This document shows positions 35,511 to 44,723 of a DNA stretch of 64,000 nucleotides, piece by piece (the first letter of the stretch is position 1; each line of letters begins with the position of its first letter). The stretch is from the NCBI RefSeq assembly GCF_016865485.1, contig NZ_AP024452.1, positions 2,192,501-2,256,500 on the forward strand, in the 5' to 3' direction. The position numbers were made by a program, and so were the translations under genes. The notes beneath the pieces were generated by a model. That model was not told where the DNA came from, did no database searches, and saw only the letters and a list, made by a program, of their open reading frames with translations. The DNA is from Luteitalea sp. TBR-22. GTDB taxonomy: Bacteria; Acidobacteriota; Vicinamibacteria; Vicinamibacterales; Vicinamibacteraceae.

Positions 35511-37706
35511 CTAGAACCCTTTCCAGCCGAGCACGTCCTTCAGGATGCTCCATCGCGGGGTGCGGGACGAGAACGCGACGCCGCGAATCCAATAGTCGAC
35601 AGCCTCGTCGGCGTCACCGCTGGCGCGCCGAGTGTCCAGCCAGACGTCGACCACCTCTCGCAGGTCGTCCTCGCCTCGGGGCATCGCATAGACGGTCACG
35701 GTCGACGTGGTGAGGTCCGGGGGCCGAACGGCCGACAGTTCGGGGTGCACCCTGCTCCAGTAATGGGCCCGTTCGAGGGGCATCAGCACCGCCGTCACGG
35801 AAGGCTCCGTCAAGGCCTGGTCGACCAGGCGATAGGTCCTGACCGTCGCCAGGGGCGCGACCCGCTTCGCGACAGCCGCGGCACCATCGACCGGTGGTAG
35901 TGCAATCACCATCCCCTTTCCGCGATCCAGTGCGTCCATCGTCTCGAATCGTCCCCGGTCGAAGTCGCGTACCAGGAAGCCCAGGTGCTCGGCGCCGTAT
36001 GGACGCGACAGTTCCATCGAGAGCACTCGCGGTACGGTCGCCGTCACTCCGCTCATCAGGATGTCGACACGCCCGGCCGTCAAGTCGCGCGCGGCAGTCG
36101 TACGTTCCACCGCCACCAGGGCCAGCGACAGCTGCAGCTCCCGTGCAAGGCGGTGTGCGGCTTCGATGTCCAGCCCGACCGCCTCCCCCGTGCCGTTCGT
36201 GAATGCCCAGGGGAGCGCGTCGCGAAAGTACCCGACACGCAGGACGCCGCGCGTCCGGATCTCCAGCAGTCGCTGGCCGGCCTGCGGAGGCTCGCCATCG
36301 TCGACCGGCTCGACGATGCGCGCGAGCGGCGGGCGGACCGCCAGTGGGGCCAGGGCTTGCAGCCCTCCTGGAGTGGCCGGCAGCACCCATGTCAGCCCCG
36401 CTCTCGTCCCGCCGATGAAGGCCGTGATGAGGGCGGTCGTGATCACGACGTAGCGCGCCCACGTCCTTGGCGCCACCGTGATGCGCCCGAGGACCGCCGC
36501 CGAGACGAGCAGTGAGAGGCACGCGGTGTGCGCGGCGGCCGCCATGGAGCCGAATCGGCTGTTGATCACACCGGACACCGTGAAGAGTCCGATGAGGTCG
36601 GCGGGAAGATGCAGGAGGTCGAGCAGGAACGGCATCGCCGCGTTGATGCTGCCGAACAGGCTCAGGGGGCCTGCGGATACCAACAGCAGGACTTGGTGCG
36701 ACGTGAGGGTCGAACCTGCAAACCAGGCAGCATAGGGCAGGAAGGCGAGGCTCAGCACCTTTCCGGCGTGCGGAAAGTTGTAGAGCAGCGGCACCGCGAC
36801 ACTGACGGCACCATCGGCTGACTCGGCATCCACCCCCCGCTCGGCCAGGAGTGCCTTTGCCGACTCGGAGATGAGTGGCAGCACGACGAGCACGTCGCCG
36901 GCGGCAGCCGCCGCCAGGATGGCACTTCGCATGGACCGAAGGAGGCGTCCGTAGGGCACGGCCGTGAAGCTGGAGGCGAGCGCCGGCAGGATCCACAGGG
37001 CCAACAGGAGCGACCCGACGGCGTAATAGTGCAGCCACACATGGAGGCGCAGGAGTTGATCGGGCCTGAACTCCCCGGCGGTGACTGCCACCGACGCAAA
37101 GAGACCGTATGGGGTCAGCGTGAGGATCATGCGGCTGACGCCGGCCATCGTCTCATTGAAGGCGCCGAGCACCTGAAGGAGGATCACCTTGCGCTCGGAG
37201 TGCAACTGGCCCAGCGCAAGACCTGCAAGCACCCCGAAGAGGACCACGGCAGGAATGAGATTGTTGGCCAACGCGTGGAAGAGATTCGAGGGGATGTAGA
37301 GGTCCAGCCAGTCCATCGCTGGCGGAGTCGCCGACGGGCCGAAGAAGGGTGTGCCGCCGGACGCCGGTAGGGCGCGCGAACACAGCATGACGAGAACGAG
37401 CGTCAGTCCCCAGACGAAAAGCAGGAAGGTCACCCCGTACCTGGCCACCAGCCTGATCTCGCCGCTGCCGCGCATGCCAAGGCTTGCGATCAGCGATCCG
37501 AGCAGGTACGGCAGGACGTTGACCTGCAGTAATCGGACGAAGCCGTCGGAGACGAATTCGAGGGCCCGCACCGCGTCCCCGAGCAGGAGTCCGGTCAGGA
37601 TGCCGGCGCCTATCCCGATCACGCTCCGGGCGAACAGTCGCGTCTGTCGCGCGTCCAGGGTCTCCGCGTCACGGGGACGGCCTGCGGCGAGTGCCTGAGG
37701 CATCAT
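35511..37706 (-). CDS. SDF/DAACS transporter fused to a family-3 solute-binding domain
   Basis: A 731-residue protein. Residues about 25-440 form a sodium/proton-dicarboxylate symporter (DAACS) with eight or more membrane helices (IGIGAGILTGLLLGDAV, NNLIPAVVLFGVLAGLALGQ, NAAMPFLLDLLHLP). From about 480 comes an SBP_bac_3 domain (LEIRTRGVLRVGYFRDALPW, GLDIEAAHRLAREL, GRVDILMSGVTAT). Binding domains of this type normally feed ABC importers or sit on receptors, so fusion to a secondary carrier is unusual. Likely cargo is an acidic amino acid or dicarboxylate. The start is ATG 37706 or 37703. Confidence 0.85.
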   Translation of the reverse strand: MMPQALAAGRPRDAETLDARQTRLFARSVIGIGAGILTGLLLGDAVRALEFVSDGFVRLLQVNVLPYLLGSLIASLGMRGSGEIRLVARYGVTFLLFVWGLTLVLVMLCSRALPASGGTPFFGPSATPPAMDWLDLYIPSNLFHALANNLIPAVVLFGVLAGLALGQLHSERKVILLQVLGAFNETMAGVSRMILTLTPYGLFASVAVTAGEFRPDQLLRLHVWLHYYAVGSLLLALWILPALASSFTAVPYGRLLRSMRSAILAAAAAGDVLVVLPLISESAKALLAERGVDAESADGAVSVAVPLLYNFPHAGKVLSLAFLPYAAWFAGSTLTSHQVLLLVSAGPLSLFGSINAAMPFLLDLLHLPADLIGLFTVSGVINSRFGSMAAAAHTACLSLLVSAAVLGRITVAPRTWARYVVITTALITAFIGGTRAGLTWVLPATPGGLQALAPLAVRPPLARIVEPVDDGEPPQAGQRLLEIRTRGVLRVGYFRDALPWAFTNGTGEAVGLDIEAAHRLARELQLSLALVAVERTTAARDLTAGRVDILMSGVTATVPRVLSMELSRPYGAEHLGFLVRDFDRGRFETMDALDRGKGMVIALPPVDGAAAVAKRVAPLATVRTYRLVDQALTEPSVTAVLMPLERAHYWSRVHPELSAVRPPDLTTSTVTVYAMPRGEDDLREVVDVWLDTRRASGDADEAVDYWIRGVAFSSRTPRWSILKDVLGWKGF

Positions 37707-37713
37707 CGGGCAG

Positions 37714-38574
37714 TCACGAGGACCGGGAGTCGTTCATCGGACGGGCGGGGTGAGGGACACCTTCCATCCAGGACAGGACGTATGCTGCGACAGCCTCCCA
37801 ACCGGGCTCGTTGTGCAACTCGTGGTAGTAGCCTGGCCACACTTTCAGCGTCGCGCGTCCGTGCGTCCGTTCGACATACTCCCGTGAGGCCGACGCTGCG
37901 GTGATCCGATCGGCGTCGCCGTGCATGACCAGGGTGGGGCGCGCCGTGTCTGCAGCCCGCGCCAGCACACTGGCCGCCGCGGCTCGAATCTCGGCAAAGA
38001 AGGTGGCGGTGACCCGGTCATGGACGAGCGGGTCGGCCCGGAATGCCTCGACGACAAGCGGGTCGCGAGACAGCGCCGCCAGCTCGAGACCGTTGGCGAA
38101 GCTCACGGCCGGCGCCAGGTGTGTCAGTGCGCGGGCCAGCACCAGACGGCCGGGTGTCGGCTCGCGCGCGAAGCGCAGGTACGGGGCAGAGGCGACGACG
38201 GCGAGTGCGGGCTGGCGTTGAAGTCCATAGCTCAGGACGACATTCCCACCCATGCTGTGCCCATAGAGCGTGACTGGCAGGTCGCCCCACTTCTCCGTCA
38301 CGGACTCCAAGAACGCGGCGACGTCGTCGAGCAGCTGCTCGTACGAGGGGGTGTGGCCACGAGGTCCCGGCGAGCGGCCATGCCCGCGTTGATCGAAGCC
38401 TGCCGACGCGTAACCGCGAGCCGCCCAGTAGGCCGAAAGGTGGTCGTACCGGCGGCTGTGTTCCCCCATGCCGTGCACGTGGGCCACCACGCCCCGCGTG
38501 GGGCCGGAGGGCTCGCGGGTCCACGCGTACAGCACCTGGCGGTCGTTGGCGATCAGCTCGGTTTCGTTGAACAT
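37714..38574 (-). CDS. Monoglyceride-lipase-like alpha/beta hydrolase
   Basis: A 286-residue serine hydrolase of the hydrolase_4/monoacylglycerol lipase group: VHGMGEHSRRYDHLSAYWAARGY, GFDQRGHGRSPGPRGHTPSYEQLLDD, nucleophile in YGHSMGG, Asp in VMHGDADRITA and His in GYYHELHNEPG. Cytosolic, no signal. ATG 38574 starts at the family-typical residue; the frame runs further upstream without similarity. It precedes the fused transporter gene by 7 bases on the same strand, so they are likely cotranscribed. Confidence 0.86.
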   Translation of the reverse strand: MFNETELIANDRQVLYAWTREPSGPTRGVVAHVHGMGEHSRRYDHLSAYWAARGYASAGFDQRGHGRSPGPRGHTPSYEQLLDDVAAFLESVTEKWGDLPVTLYGHSMGGNVVLSYGLQRQPALAVVASAPYLRFAREPTPGRLVLARALTHLAPAVSFANGLELAALSRDPLVVEAFRADPLVHDRVTATFFAEIRAAAASVLARAADTARPTLVMHGDADRITAASASREYVERTHGRATLKVWPGYYHELHNEPGWEAVAAYVLSWMEGVPHPARPMNDSRSS

Positions 38575-38995
38575 GCCACGGCCGTGTGCACCCGCCGTGC
38601 CACGAGCGCTCGGTAGGGCCAACGCACGTCCGGTGAAGAACTCGGTTTCGGAGAAACAAGGCCAATAACAGCGGGCAAGCGCGGTGCTTGCCATCGTGTG
38701 GCGCCGCCGCACGCGGGCCGAGGCCTGACCGGCTCGTGCCAACCGGTTGCCATCTGTCACGCCGCGAACACGTCGCGAGCAGCGGAGGCCGCCGCGTCGC
38801 CTGGTCGAAGCTCGTCTGTTGCGTCGTCGTGGGTGTGCGACGGCCAGCGACGATAGCCACGTCGGATCGGTAAGGCATCCCTGACGACCTGACGGGGCGC
38901 GTCGCGGCACCGGACGTCGGTATGGCTGAGCGGATCCGCGACACGAGGGGGTAGAATCGCCGGCATCCATTTCAGAAAGGTCCCTCCGGCATGGA
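38575..38995. other. Intergenic region, divergent promoters expected
   Basis: 421 bases between the minus-strand hydrolase and the plus-strand sigma-54 activator. No convincing gene: the open frames here have shadow-like composition. A TAGAAT hexamer (38952-38957) could be a -10 element for the activator, but I find no matching -35; AGAAAGG lies before its start. I found no -24/-12 sequence here. Confidence 0.5.
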
Positions 38996-40996
38996 GTGCG
39001 CGTCATTCGTCGCTCGGCCAGGGCGTCCGTGAACTTCGAAGCCCTGCAGGAACTGGCCTTGAGGATCGCCGGTGAACGAACCGTCGATCGCGTGCTGCAG
39101 CACATTGTCGATGGCCTGCGAGAGCGCCCGGGAGTGGCGCTGTCGCGCGTCTGGATAGCCGCCGCGGGTGACCAATGTGCGTCGTGCCGGCTGCGGTCGA
39201 TGTGCCCCGACCAATCGGTCTGCCTGCACCTGGCGGCCAGCGCCGGTGCATCGGTGCACGGCGAGTCGTGGACGCGAACCGATGGCAATTTCCGGCGTAT
39301 TCCTATGGGGCGGCTGAAGGTTGGCTCGATCGCCGCCACCCGCGAAGGACTGCTGCTCACCGACCCGCTGTCCGAGCACCTGAAGCACCAGGACTGGGTT
39401 CGCGACGAAGGGATCGTCAGCTTTGCCGGGCAACCACTGATCTATCGGGATCAGACGCTGGGGGTGCTCGGTGTCTTCCGACGCCAGTCGATCGATGTCG
39501 AGGAGTTCAAGTGGCTGCGCATGTTCGCCGATCACGCCGCTGCGGCCGTCGCCAACGCGCGGGCATTCACGGAACTGGCGCAGGCCGAGCATCGCATCCG
39601 CCAGGACGAGCGTGAGCTCAGGTTGCTCATCGACTCGCTGCCAGTGTCGGTCTGCGCGCTCGACACCGATGGTCGCGTCTCGTACATCAACAGTGCGGGA
39701 CGGCGCTACCTTGGCACGGACCTGGCGGATCGGACGGTGTCGACGGCCGATGATCACCGAGCGCTCGTCTACGCGCCCGAGGATCTGGCCTCGGTGCGGG
39801 CGCGTGTCGGCTCGGCGCTCGCCACGGGGACGCCGTGTGAGATCGAGGCCCGCCTTCGACGGCACGACGGCGAGTATCGCTGGCACCTCATCCGGCACGA
39901 ACCCCTGATCGACGAGCACGGACGGGTCGTCCGCTGGTATGTCAGCGGCGTCGACATCGACGAGCGCAAGCGTGCCGAGGACCGCGTAAGGACGGAGAAC
40001 GTGGCCCTGCGCGAGGCGATCGACCAGGCGACGATGTTCGAGGAGATCGTCGGAACTTCGCCTCGCCTGCGCACCGTCCTGGCCAATCTCGCCAAGGTGG
40101 CGCCAACCGACTCGACGGTCCTCATCCTGGGAGAGACGGGCACGGGCAAGGAACTCGTCGCCCGGGCGATCCACAAGCGATCGCGGCGAGCGGTGCACCC
40201 CTTCGTCAGCGTCAATTGCGCTGCGATCCCTCCGGCGCTCATCGCATCAGAGCTGTTCGGTCACGAGAAGGGGGCATTCACCGGCGCGGTGCAACGGCGG
40301 GCCGGGCGGTTCGAGCTTGCCGAGGGCGGGACGCTCTTTCTCGACGAGGTCGGCGAGTTGCCGCTGGAGACGCAGGTGTCGCTGCTCCGCGTCATCCAGG
40401 AACGCGAGTTCGAGCGCCTCGGCGGAAGCCGGCCGCTACGCGCGAACGTGCGGATCGTCGCCGCCACCAATCGTGACCTCAGCAGGGAGGTCGGCAACGG
40501 TGCGTTCCGCGCCGACCTGTTCTACCGGTTGAACGTCTTTCCGATCGCGATACCGCCGTTACGGGATCGCGCTGAGGACATTCCCCTCCTCGTGCAGTAC
40601 TTCGTCAGCCGGCTCGCCAGGAACGTCGGCAAGCGGGTCGCGAGCATCAGCACCAAGAGCCTCGAACTGCTGAAGGCATACGATTGGCCGGGGAACGTGC
40701 GGGAACTGCAGAACGTCCTCGAGCGCGCGGTGATCATCGCCGAGACCGACACCCTGTCCATCGACGCCACCTGGCTCCATCGTGAACCGACGATGGAAGA
40801 CGGTCGGCCACTCGCGCTGCCCGATCAACTGGCTCAGCAGGAGCGGAGCCTCATCGAGGCGGCGCTGAAGGAAACCAGAGGGCGTGTGTCCGGTCCCGCG
40901 GGTGCGGCGGCCAAGCTGAAGATGGCCGCGACAACGCTCGATTCGAGGATCAAGGCGCTCGGCATCGACAAGCGGGCGTTCAGGGCCGCGTACTGA
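38996..40996 (+). CDS. Sigma-54 activator with GAF and PAS domains
   Basis: A 666-residue enhancer-binding protein. A GAF domain (about 10-195) carries a four-cysteine insert ([16 protein letters not shown]) that could bind metal or a cluster; a PAS domain follows (about 205-325, [23 protein letters not shown]), then a short coil and the AAA+ domain (about 345-585) with Walker A GETGTGKE, the sigma-54 contact loop [13 protein letters not shown], Walker [12 protein letters not shown], and a Fis-type C-terminal helix-turn-helix. GTG 38996 is the assumed start (GTG 39029 also possible). The neighbouring peroxidase and catalase genes suggest a redox or peroxide signal. Confidence 0.88.
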   Translation: MRVIRRSARASVNFEALQELALRIAGERTVDRVLQHIVDGLRERPGVALSRVWIAAAGDQCASCRLRSMCPDQSVCLHLAASAGASVHGESWTRTDGNFRRIPMGRLKVGSIAATREGLLLTDPLSEHLKHQDWVRDEGIVSFAGQPLIYRDQTLGVLGVFRRQSIDVEEFKWLRMFADHAAAAVANARAFTELAQAEHRIRQDERELRLLIDSLPVSVCALDTDGRVSYINSAGRRYLGTDLADRTVSTADDHRALVYAPEDLASVRARVGSALATGTPCEIEARLRRHDGEYRWHLIRHEPLIDEHGRVVRWYVSGVDIDERKRAEDRVRTENVALREAIDQATMFEEIVGTSPRLRTVLANLAKVAPTDSTVLILGETGTGKELVARAIHKRSRRAVHPFVSVNCAAIPPALIASELFGHEKGAFTGAVQRRAGRFELAEGGTLFLDEVGELPLETQVSLLRVIQEREFERLGGSRPLRANVRIVAATNRDLSREVGNGAFRADLFYRLNVFPIAIPPLRDRAEDIPLLVQYFVSRLARNVGKRVASISTKSLELLKAYDWPGNVRELQNVLERAVIIAETDTLSIDATWLHREPTMEDGRPLALPDQLAQQERSLIEAALKETRGRVSGPAGAAAKLKMAATTLDSRIKALGIDKRAFRAAY

Positions 40997-41000
40997 TCGC

Positions 41001-41018
41001 GTCACGAGATCTCGTGAC
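41001..41018. promoter_or_regulatory. 18-bp perfect palindrome, putative sigma-54 enhancer site
   Basis: GTCACGAGA/TCTCGTGAC, perfect, 5 bases past the stop of the first activator. Its centre is about 97 bases upstream of the start predicted from the -24/-12 promoter at 41080-41095, the usual position of an activator-binding site. It could also be read as part of a terminator hairpin, but there is no T tract. Confidence 0.55.
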
Positions 41019-41079
41019 AACAAACGAAAAACGGTGCGGCCCTCTGGAAGGCTGTAGGCCGATGTCACGCAGTTTGTGA

Positions 41080-41095
41080 TGGCGAGCGCTTTGCA
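41080..41095 (+). promoter_or_regulatory. Sigma-54 (-24/-12) promoter
   Basis: TGGCGAGCGCTTTGCA has the GG-N10-GC spacing and TTGCA box of sigma-54 promoters. Start of transcription would be near 41106, which excludes the in-frame starts at 41076/41079 and supports ATG 41139. It implies that the second activator is itself sigma-54 dependent, probably through the first activator or autoregulation. Confidence 0.68.
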
Positions 41096-41138
41096 CAGTG
41101 GGCATCCGTCGGGGCTCACTGGCAGCGAAAGGGCGATC

Positions 41139-42170
41139 ATGAATCTGGCAGCGGCAGAAGGCGGTCACGGCGGCTCGAGGGGAAGCGACTCGCATGGCGA
41201 CTCGGCTCGCCGGCACCTTGGCATCGTCGGCTCGAGCCGAGCATTGACTGAAGTCCTGACGCTAGTGCGGACGGTCGCGCCGACCGACGCGACGGTGCTG
41301 ATCGAGGGCGAAACCGGAACCGGCAAGGAACTGGTCGCCCGGGCGATTCACGAGCTCAGCGCGCGGGGGGCGCACGCTTTCGTGAAGATGAACTGCGCGG
41401 CCATACCGTCGGGGCTGCTCGAGAGCGAGTTGTTCGGTCACGAACGCGGTGCCTTCACGGGCGCCGTGAACGCCAGGGCGGGCCGGTTCGAGATCGCCAC
41501 CCGCGGCAGCGTCTTCCTGGACGAGATCGGTGAGATGCCGATGGAGCTGCAGCCCAAACTGTTGCGGGTCCTGCAGGAACACGAGTTCGAGCGCCTCGGA
41601 AGTACACGAACCGTTCGGAGTGATGCCAGGATCGTCGCCGCGACCAATCGGGACCTCGCCAGCCTCGTTGCTGCCGGACAGTTCCGCGCTGATCTCTTCT
41701 ACCGCTTCAATGTCTTTCCCATTCGCGTGCCGGCCCTGCGCGAGCGGCGTGCCGACATCCCCCTCCTGGTGCGCCACTTCGTCGAACGGTTCGCTGGCCG
41801 CCTCGGCCGGAGCATCAGCGTCATCCCGGACGGAACGATGGACGCGCTGGTCGGACATGAGTGGCCGGGCAACATCCGCGAACTGCAGAACGTGATCGAG
41901 CGGGCCGTCATCCTCACCACCGGTGCCGTGTTGCAGTTGCCGCCGCAGACGTTCCGGCCCGTCGGTCATGGGGCACACGCGCCCCAGCCCCGGACCATGG
42001 AGGACATGGAGCGCGCGCACATCCTGACGACGCTGGCGGCGACCAACGGCGTCGTGGCCGGCCCCCGAGGGGCGGCGTCGGTGCTCGGGATGAACCGATC
42101 GACCTTGCTGTTTCGTATGAGGCGCCTCGGGATCACGCGGCCCCCCTCGTCGTGGCAGCTCGGCCAGTGA
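41139..42170 (+). CDS. Sigma-54 activator lacking a sensor domain
   Basis: A 343-residue enhancer-binding protein consisting of an about 35-residue Gly/Ser/His-rich N-terminus, an AAA+ domain (about 36-275) with Walker A GETGTGKE, loop ELFGHERGAFTGA and Walker B FLDEIGE, and a Fis-type DNA-binding end (VVAGPRGAASVLGMNRSTLLFRMRRLG). There is no GAF, PAS or receiver domain, so activity must be controlled by its level or by a partner, as for PspF or HrpR/S. ATG 41139 is preceded by AAAGGG and lies downstream of the promoter at 41080. Confidence 0.85.
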   Translation: MNLAAAEGGHGGSRGSDSHGDSARRHLGIVGSSRALTEVLTLVRTVAPTDATVLIEGETGTGKELVARAIHELSARGAHAFVKMNCAAIPSGLLESELFGHERGAFTGAVNARAGRFEIATRGSVFLDEIGEMPMELQPKLLRVLQEHEFERLGSTRTVRSDARIVAATNRDLASLVAAGQFRADLFYRFNVFPIRVPALRERRADIPLLVRHFVERFAGRLGRSISVIPDGTMDALVGHEWPGNIRELQNVIERAVILTTGAVLQLPPQTFRPVGHGAHAPQPRTMEDMERAHILTTLAATNGVVAGPRGAASVLGMNRSTLLFRMRRLGITRPPSSWQLGQ

Positions 42171-42599
42171 CGCGGCCAGCGTCACACGTCGCCGTCACGC
42201 CTTCAGACGCCGGCGCCCAGCGCCGATGGCGCACCCCTGACGCGGAGTGACGGCCGCCGGTCGCCTGCACGGGCGCGGCCGGGGTCGTCAGTGTCAGCGG
42301 ACTGGCGCGTGATGGCCGGTTCACACCGCGCGTCGTCGAGCGAGGCCCCGCCAATCACTCAAGTCCTCTCGAGGCAACACGTTGGGGCGGACGTCGCCGC
42401 ACGCGACCAACGGCATCAGCCGTGCTCCCGCCAGACACGCATGCCGACGCGGCAGCCAGCCGCTGGCGGTAGTGCGGGTGTGACGCGCGCAGCGCAGGCC
42501 GGCCACGGTGTCGCACGGAGGATCCGCCGCCGCGGGGGGCCTCACGTGCAGCCGTGGGCGATGTCGGGGCTATAGCGCGAGCGCTACAGGAGGCGCGAC
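42171..42599. other. Long intergenic region before the DyP peroxidase
   Basis: 429 bases with no convincing gene. Near the 3' end is an inverted repeat TAGCGC-GA-GCGCTA (42573-42586), then AGGAGG (42588-42593), the ribosome site of the peroxidase. A weaker candidate sigma-54 promoter (GG-N10-GC, 42500-42515, CGGCCACGGTGTCGCA) departs from consensus at several places. Confidence 0.5.
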
Positions 42600-43967
42600 A
42601 TGCCGGCGTGTCGCAATGAAACCTTGGAGATGACGACCATGCAACTCGAGCTCGATGACATACAGGGCACCGTACTGAACAACCGTCCGATGCCCTACTA
42701 CGGCGCCTACATCGTGTTTCGCATCAACGACGCCGGCGCGGCGCGGACGATGCTGCGACGACTCATTCCACGCGTCACGTCTGCTGCCGATTGGGCCGCT
42801 CCAAAGGACGACGCCTGGCTCAACGTGGCGTTCACGTGGGAGGGCCTGCGGCGGCTCGGTCTCGCCGACGAGATCCTCGGCGGGTTCCCGATAGAGTTCC
42901 GCCAGGGCATGGCGGCGCGGAGCGAGCGTCTGGGCGACGTCGGCCGGAGTGCACCAGCCCAGTGGAACTTTCCCCACGGCAGCAACGGCTTCCACGCCGG
43001 CCTCCTGATCATGGCCCGTACACCGGAGGGCAGGGACGCCAAGGTGGCGATTGGCCAACGGGCGTTGAAGGGCCTCAGCGGCATCGAGGTGGCGGCACGC
43101 CTCGACGTCGGCGTGCCTCCGACGCTGCGCGAGCACTTCGGCTTCGCCGACGGCATCAGCCGTCCGTTCATCGAAGGGCAGGGTGGTGAGCCGCTTCCCG
43201 GCCAGGGCACGCCGACCAAGGCGGGTGAGTTCATCCTCGGCTACGAGAACGAGCTCGGCCAACTGGCGACCGGCCCTGGTCCGGAGGCGCTCTGGCGCAA
43301 CGGCACCTACATCGCGATCCGCAAGATTCACCAGGATGTTGCGGCATTCCGCCGGTACCTGCAGGAGTGCGCAGCCGACGCCGCCGGCCAGGAGAAGGTC
43401 GCGGCGAAGATGATGGGCCGGTGGCGTAGTGGCTGTCCCCTGGCACTGTCGCCGGACGCCGACAATCCGGCGATCGTCGACGACCCGCGTCGCAACAACG
43501 ACTTCGCCTACTTCGATGACGACCGGAACGGGCAGAAGACGCCCGTCGGTTGTCACATCCGTCGTGTCAATCCACGTGACGGACTGCAGGACACCATGGC
43601 CAACGCGCGACTCCACCGGCTGCTCAGGCGTGGCGCCGCCTATGGACCGATGCTGCCTGAGGGGGTGATCGAGGACGACGGGCAGGACCGCGGCATTGTC
43701 CTCGCCCTCATCAATGCCAATCCGGGGCGACAGTTCGAGTTCGTGCAGGCGGAGTGGGTCAACGACGGCGGTTTCGTGTCGCAGGGCCTGCGCTCGGACC
43801 CGATCGGCGGGCGCCGGGATCGCGCCGATGACTTCGTCTATCCGGCCAGGCCGGTCCGTCGCCGGCTGACGGGACTGCCCGAGTTCACCGCGACGCGTGG
43901 TGGGGAGCACGTGTTCCTGCCCGGCCTGGCCGGTCTGCGATGGCTGGCCGAGGCCACGCATCCATGA
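42600..43967 (+). CDS. DyP-type heme peroxidase
   Basis: A 455-residue dye-decolourising peroxidase. The family signature GxxDG is GFADG at 181-185, followed by ISRPFIEGQ; the proximal heme His is expected in the C-terminal half (candidates in VGCHIRRVNPRD), with the distal Arg likely in the same region. The N-terminus (LDDIQGTVL) matches cytosolic DyPs, and no Tat or other signal is present. ATG 42600 is chosen for its AGGAGG at 6-base spacing; ATG 42630/42639 are in frame. Position next to two sigma-54 activators and a catalase suggests peroxide defence. Confidence 0.86.
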   Translation: MPACRNETLEMTTMQLELDDIQGTVLNNRPMPYYGAYIVFRINDAGAARTMLRRLIPRVTSAADWAAPKDDAWLNVAFTWEGLRRLGLADEILGGFPIEFRQGMAARSERLGDVGRSAPAQWNFPHGSNGFHAGLLIMARTPEGRDAKVAIGQRALKGLSGIEVAARLDVGVPPTLREHFGFADGISRPFIEGQGGEPLPGQGTPTKAGEFILGYENELGQLATGPGPEALWRNGTYIAIRKIHQDVAAFRRYLQECAADAAGQEKVAAKMMGRWRSGCPLALSPDADNPAIVDDPRRNNDFAYFDDDRNGQKTPVGCHIRRVNPRDGLQDTMANARLHRLLRRGAAYGPMLPEGVIEDDGQDRGIVLALINANPGRQFEFVQAEWVNDGGFVSQGLRSDPIGGRRDRADDFVYPARPVRRRLTGLPEFTATRGGEHVFLPGLAGLRWLAEATHP

Positions 43968-44037
43968 CGGGCGCGGTGGCCGGGATGGGTGGAAGCGGGT
44001 CCGGCCCTCGGGTGGCAACGGGTTGACAGTGGAGAAC

Positions 44038-44104
44038 ATGCGAGCACGGCGCAGCGCCACTCGAGACAGGGATGGGAACCGGAAGGAGTGGCGTGTGCTC
44101 GCAT
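44038..44104. promoter_or_regulatory. Spaced inverted repeats upstream of the catalase-operon promoter
   Basis: ATGCGAGCAC (44038-44047) is repeated inverted as GTGCTCGCAT (44095-44104); inside it CGCCACTC (44055-44062) pairs with GAGTGGCG (44086-44093). The arms lie about 60 and 120 bases before the predicted start, a normal enhancer position for a sigma-54 activator. A long imperfect hairpin is the alternative. Confidence 0.5.
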
Positions 44105-44133
44105 TTTCGCGACAACGCCGGAGCACAGGCCGA

Positions 44134-44149
44134 TGGCACGCCCAATGCT
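44134..44149 (+). promoter_or_regulatory. Sigma-54 (-24/-12) promoter of the catalase operon
   Basis: TGGCACGCCCAATGCT matches TGGCACG-N4-TTGCW at all but one base and keeps GG-N10-GC exactly. Transcription would start near 44161, 65 bases before ATG 44226. Of the candidate -24/-12 elements I found, this is the closest to consensus. Confidence 0.75.
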
Positions 44150-44225
44150 TAAGGAAAAAGTGACGGAAGTGGGCAGCACGAATGGGCGGGCTGAACCAAT
44201 CAACCCCGTCAGCAAGGGACACGAC

Positions 44226-44699
44226 ATGACCACGCAGCAGGAAGCCATCGCACGGCCGGGAACGCGGAAGGGACAGTGGAACGAGTTCACGGTGATCATG
44301 CCGCTCAAGCCGGGTGGTGCGGAGCGCATGCGCGCCGCCTTCGGAGGCTTCACCGACGAACGGGCCAGGAACACCGACCGCATCGGCACGGTGCACGACC
44401 TGCGCTTCGTCATCTTCGACAACGACACCCGATGCATCTTCGCATCGACCTTCGATGGCGACTGGGAATCCTACATCGACGACTTCGCCACCATCATCCC
44501 CGACGAGATCGATCTGCTGTTCCAGGAAGTCGTCGACTATCCCGGCGTGCGAAATCCCGGGATCAAGGACTTCATCGCCAAGCACCAGGTGTCGGCCATG
44601 GCGTTCTACGGTGCCTACACCGATGCGTCGGTGCGCGACGTGTGGAAGGCGCTCAAGGTCAGGAAGGCCCTGGACGCGCTGCTGGACGCCGCCAACTGA
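44226..44699 (+). CDS. Unknown 157-residue protein of the sigma-54 peroxide operon
   Basis: I do not recognise a named family. The sequence (WNEFTVIMPLKPGGAERMRAAF, RIGTVHDLRFVIFDNDTRCIF, FDGDWESYIDDFATIIPDEID) alternates strands and helices like a ferredoxin-like alpha/beta barrel, reminiscent of one half of a DyP or chlorite-dismutase fold. It is acidic, has no signal and one Cys. It is the first gene behind the sigma-54 promoter and 24 bases before the catalase gene; a heme-handling or accessory role is a guess from context. Confidence 0.75.
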   Translation: MTTQQEAIARPGTRKGQWNEFTVIMPLKPGGAERMRAAFGGFTDERARNTDRIGTVHDLRFVIFDNDTRCIFASTFDGDWESYIDDFATIIPDEIDLLFQEVVDYPGVRNPGIKDFIAKHQVSAMAFYGAYTDASVRDVWKALKVRKALDALLDAAN

Positions 44700-44723
44700 C
44701 CCACGTTCACCGGGAGTATCGAC

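Noticed and set aside
42500-42515. Sigma-54 promoter for the DyP peroxidase
   Set aside because: GG-N10-GC spacing is met, but several consensus positions fail; in this GC content such matches arise easily.
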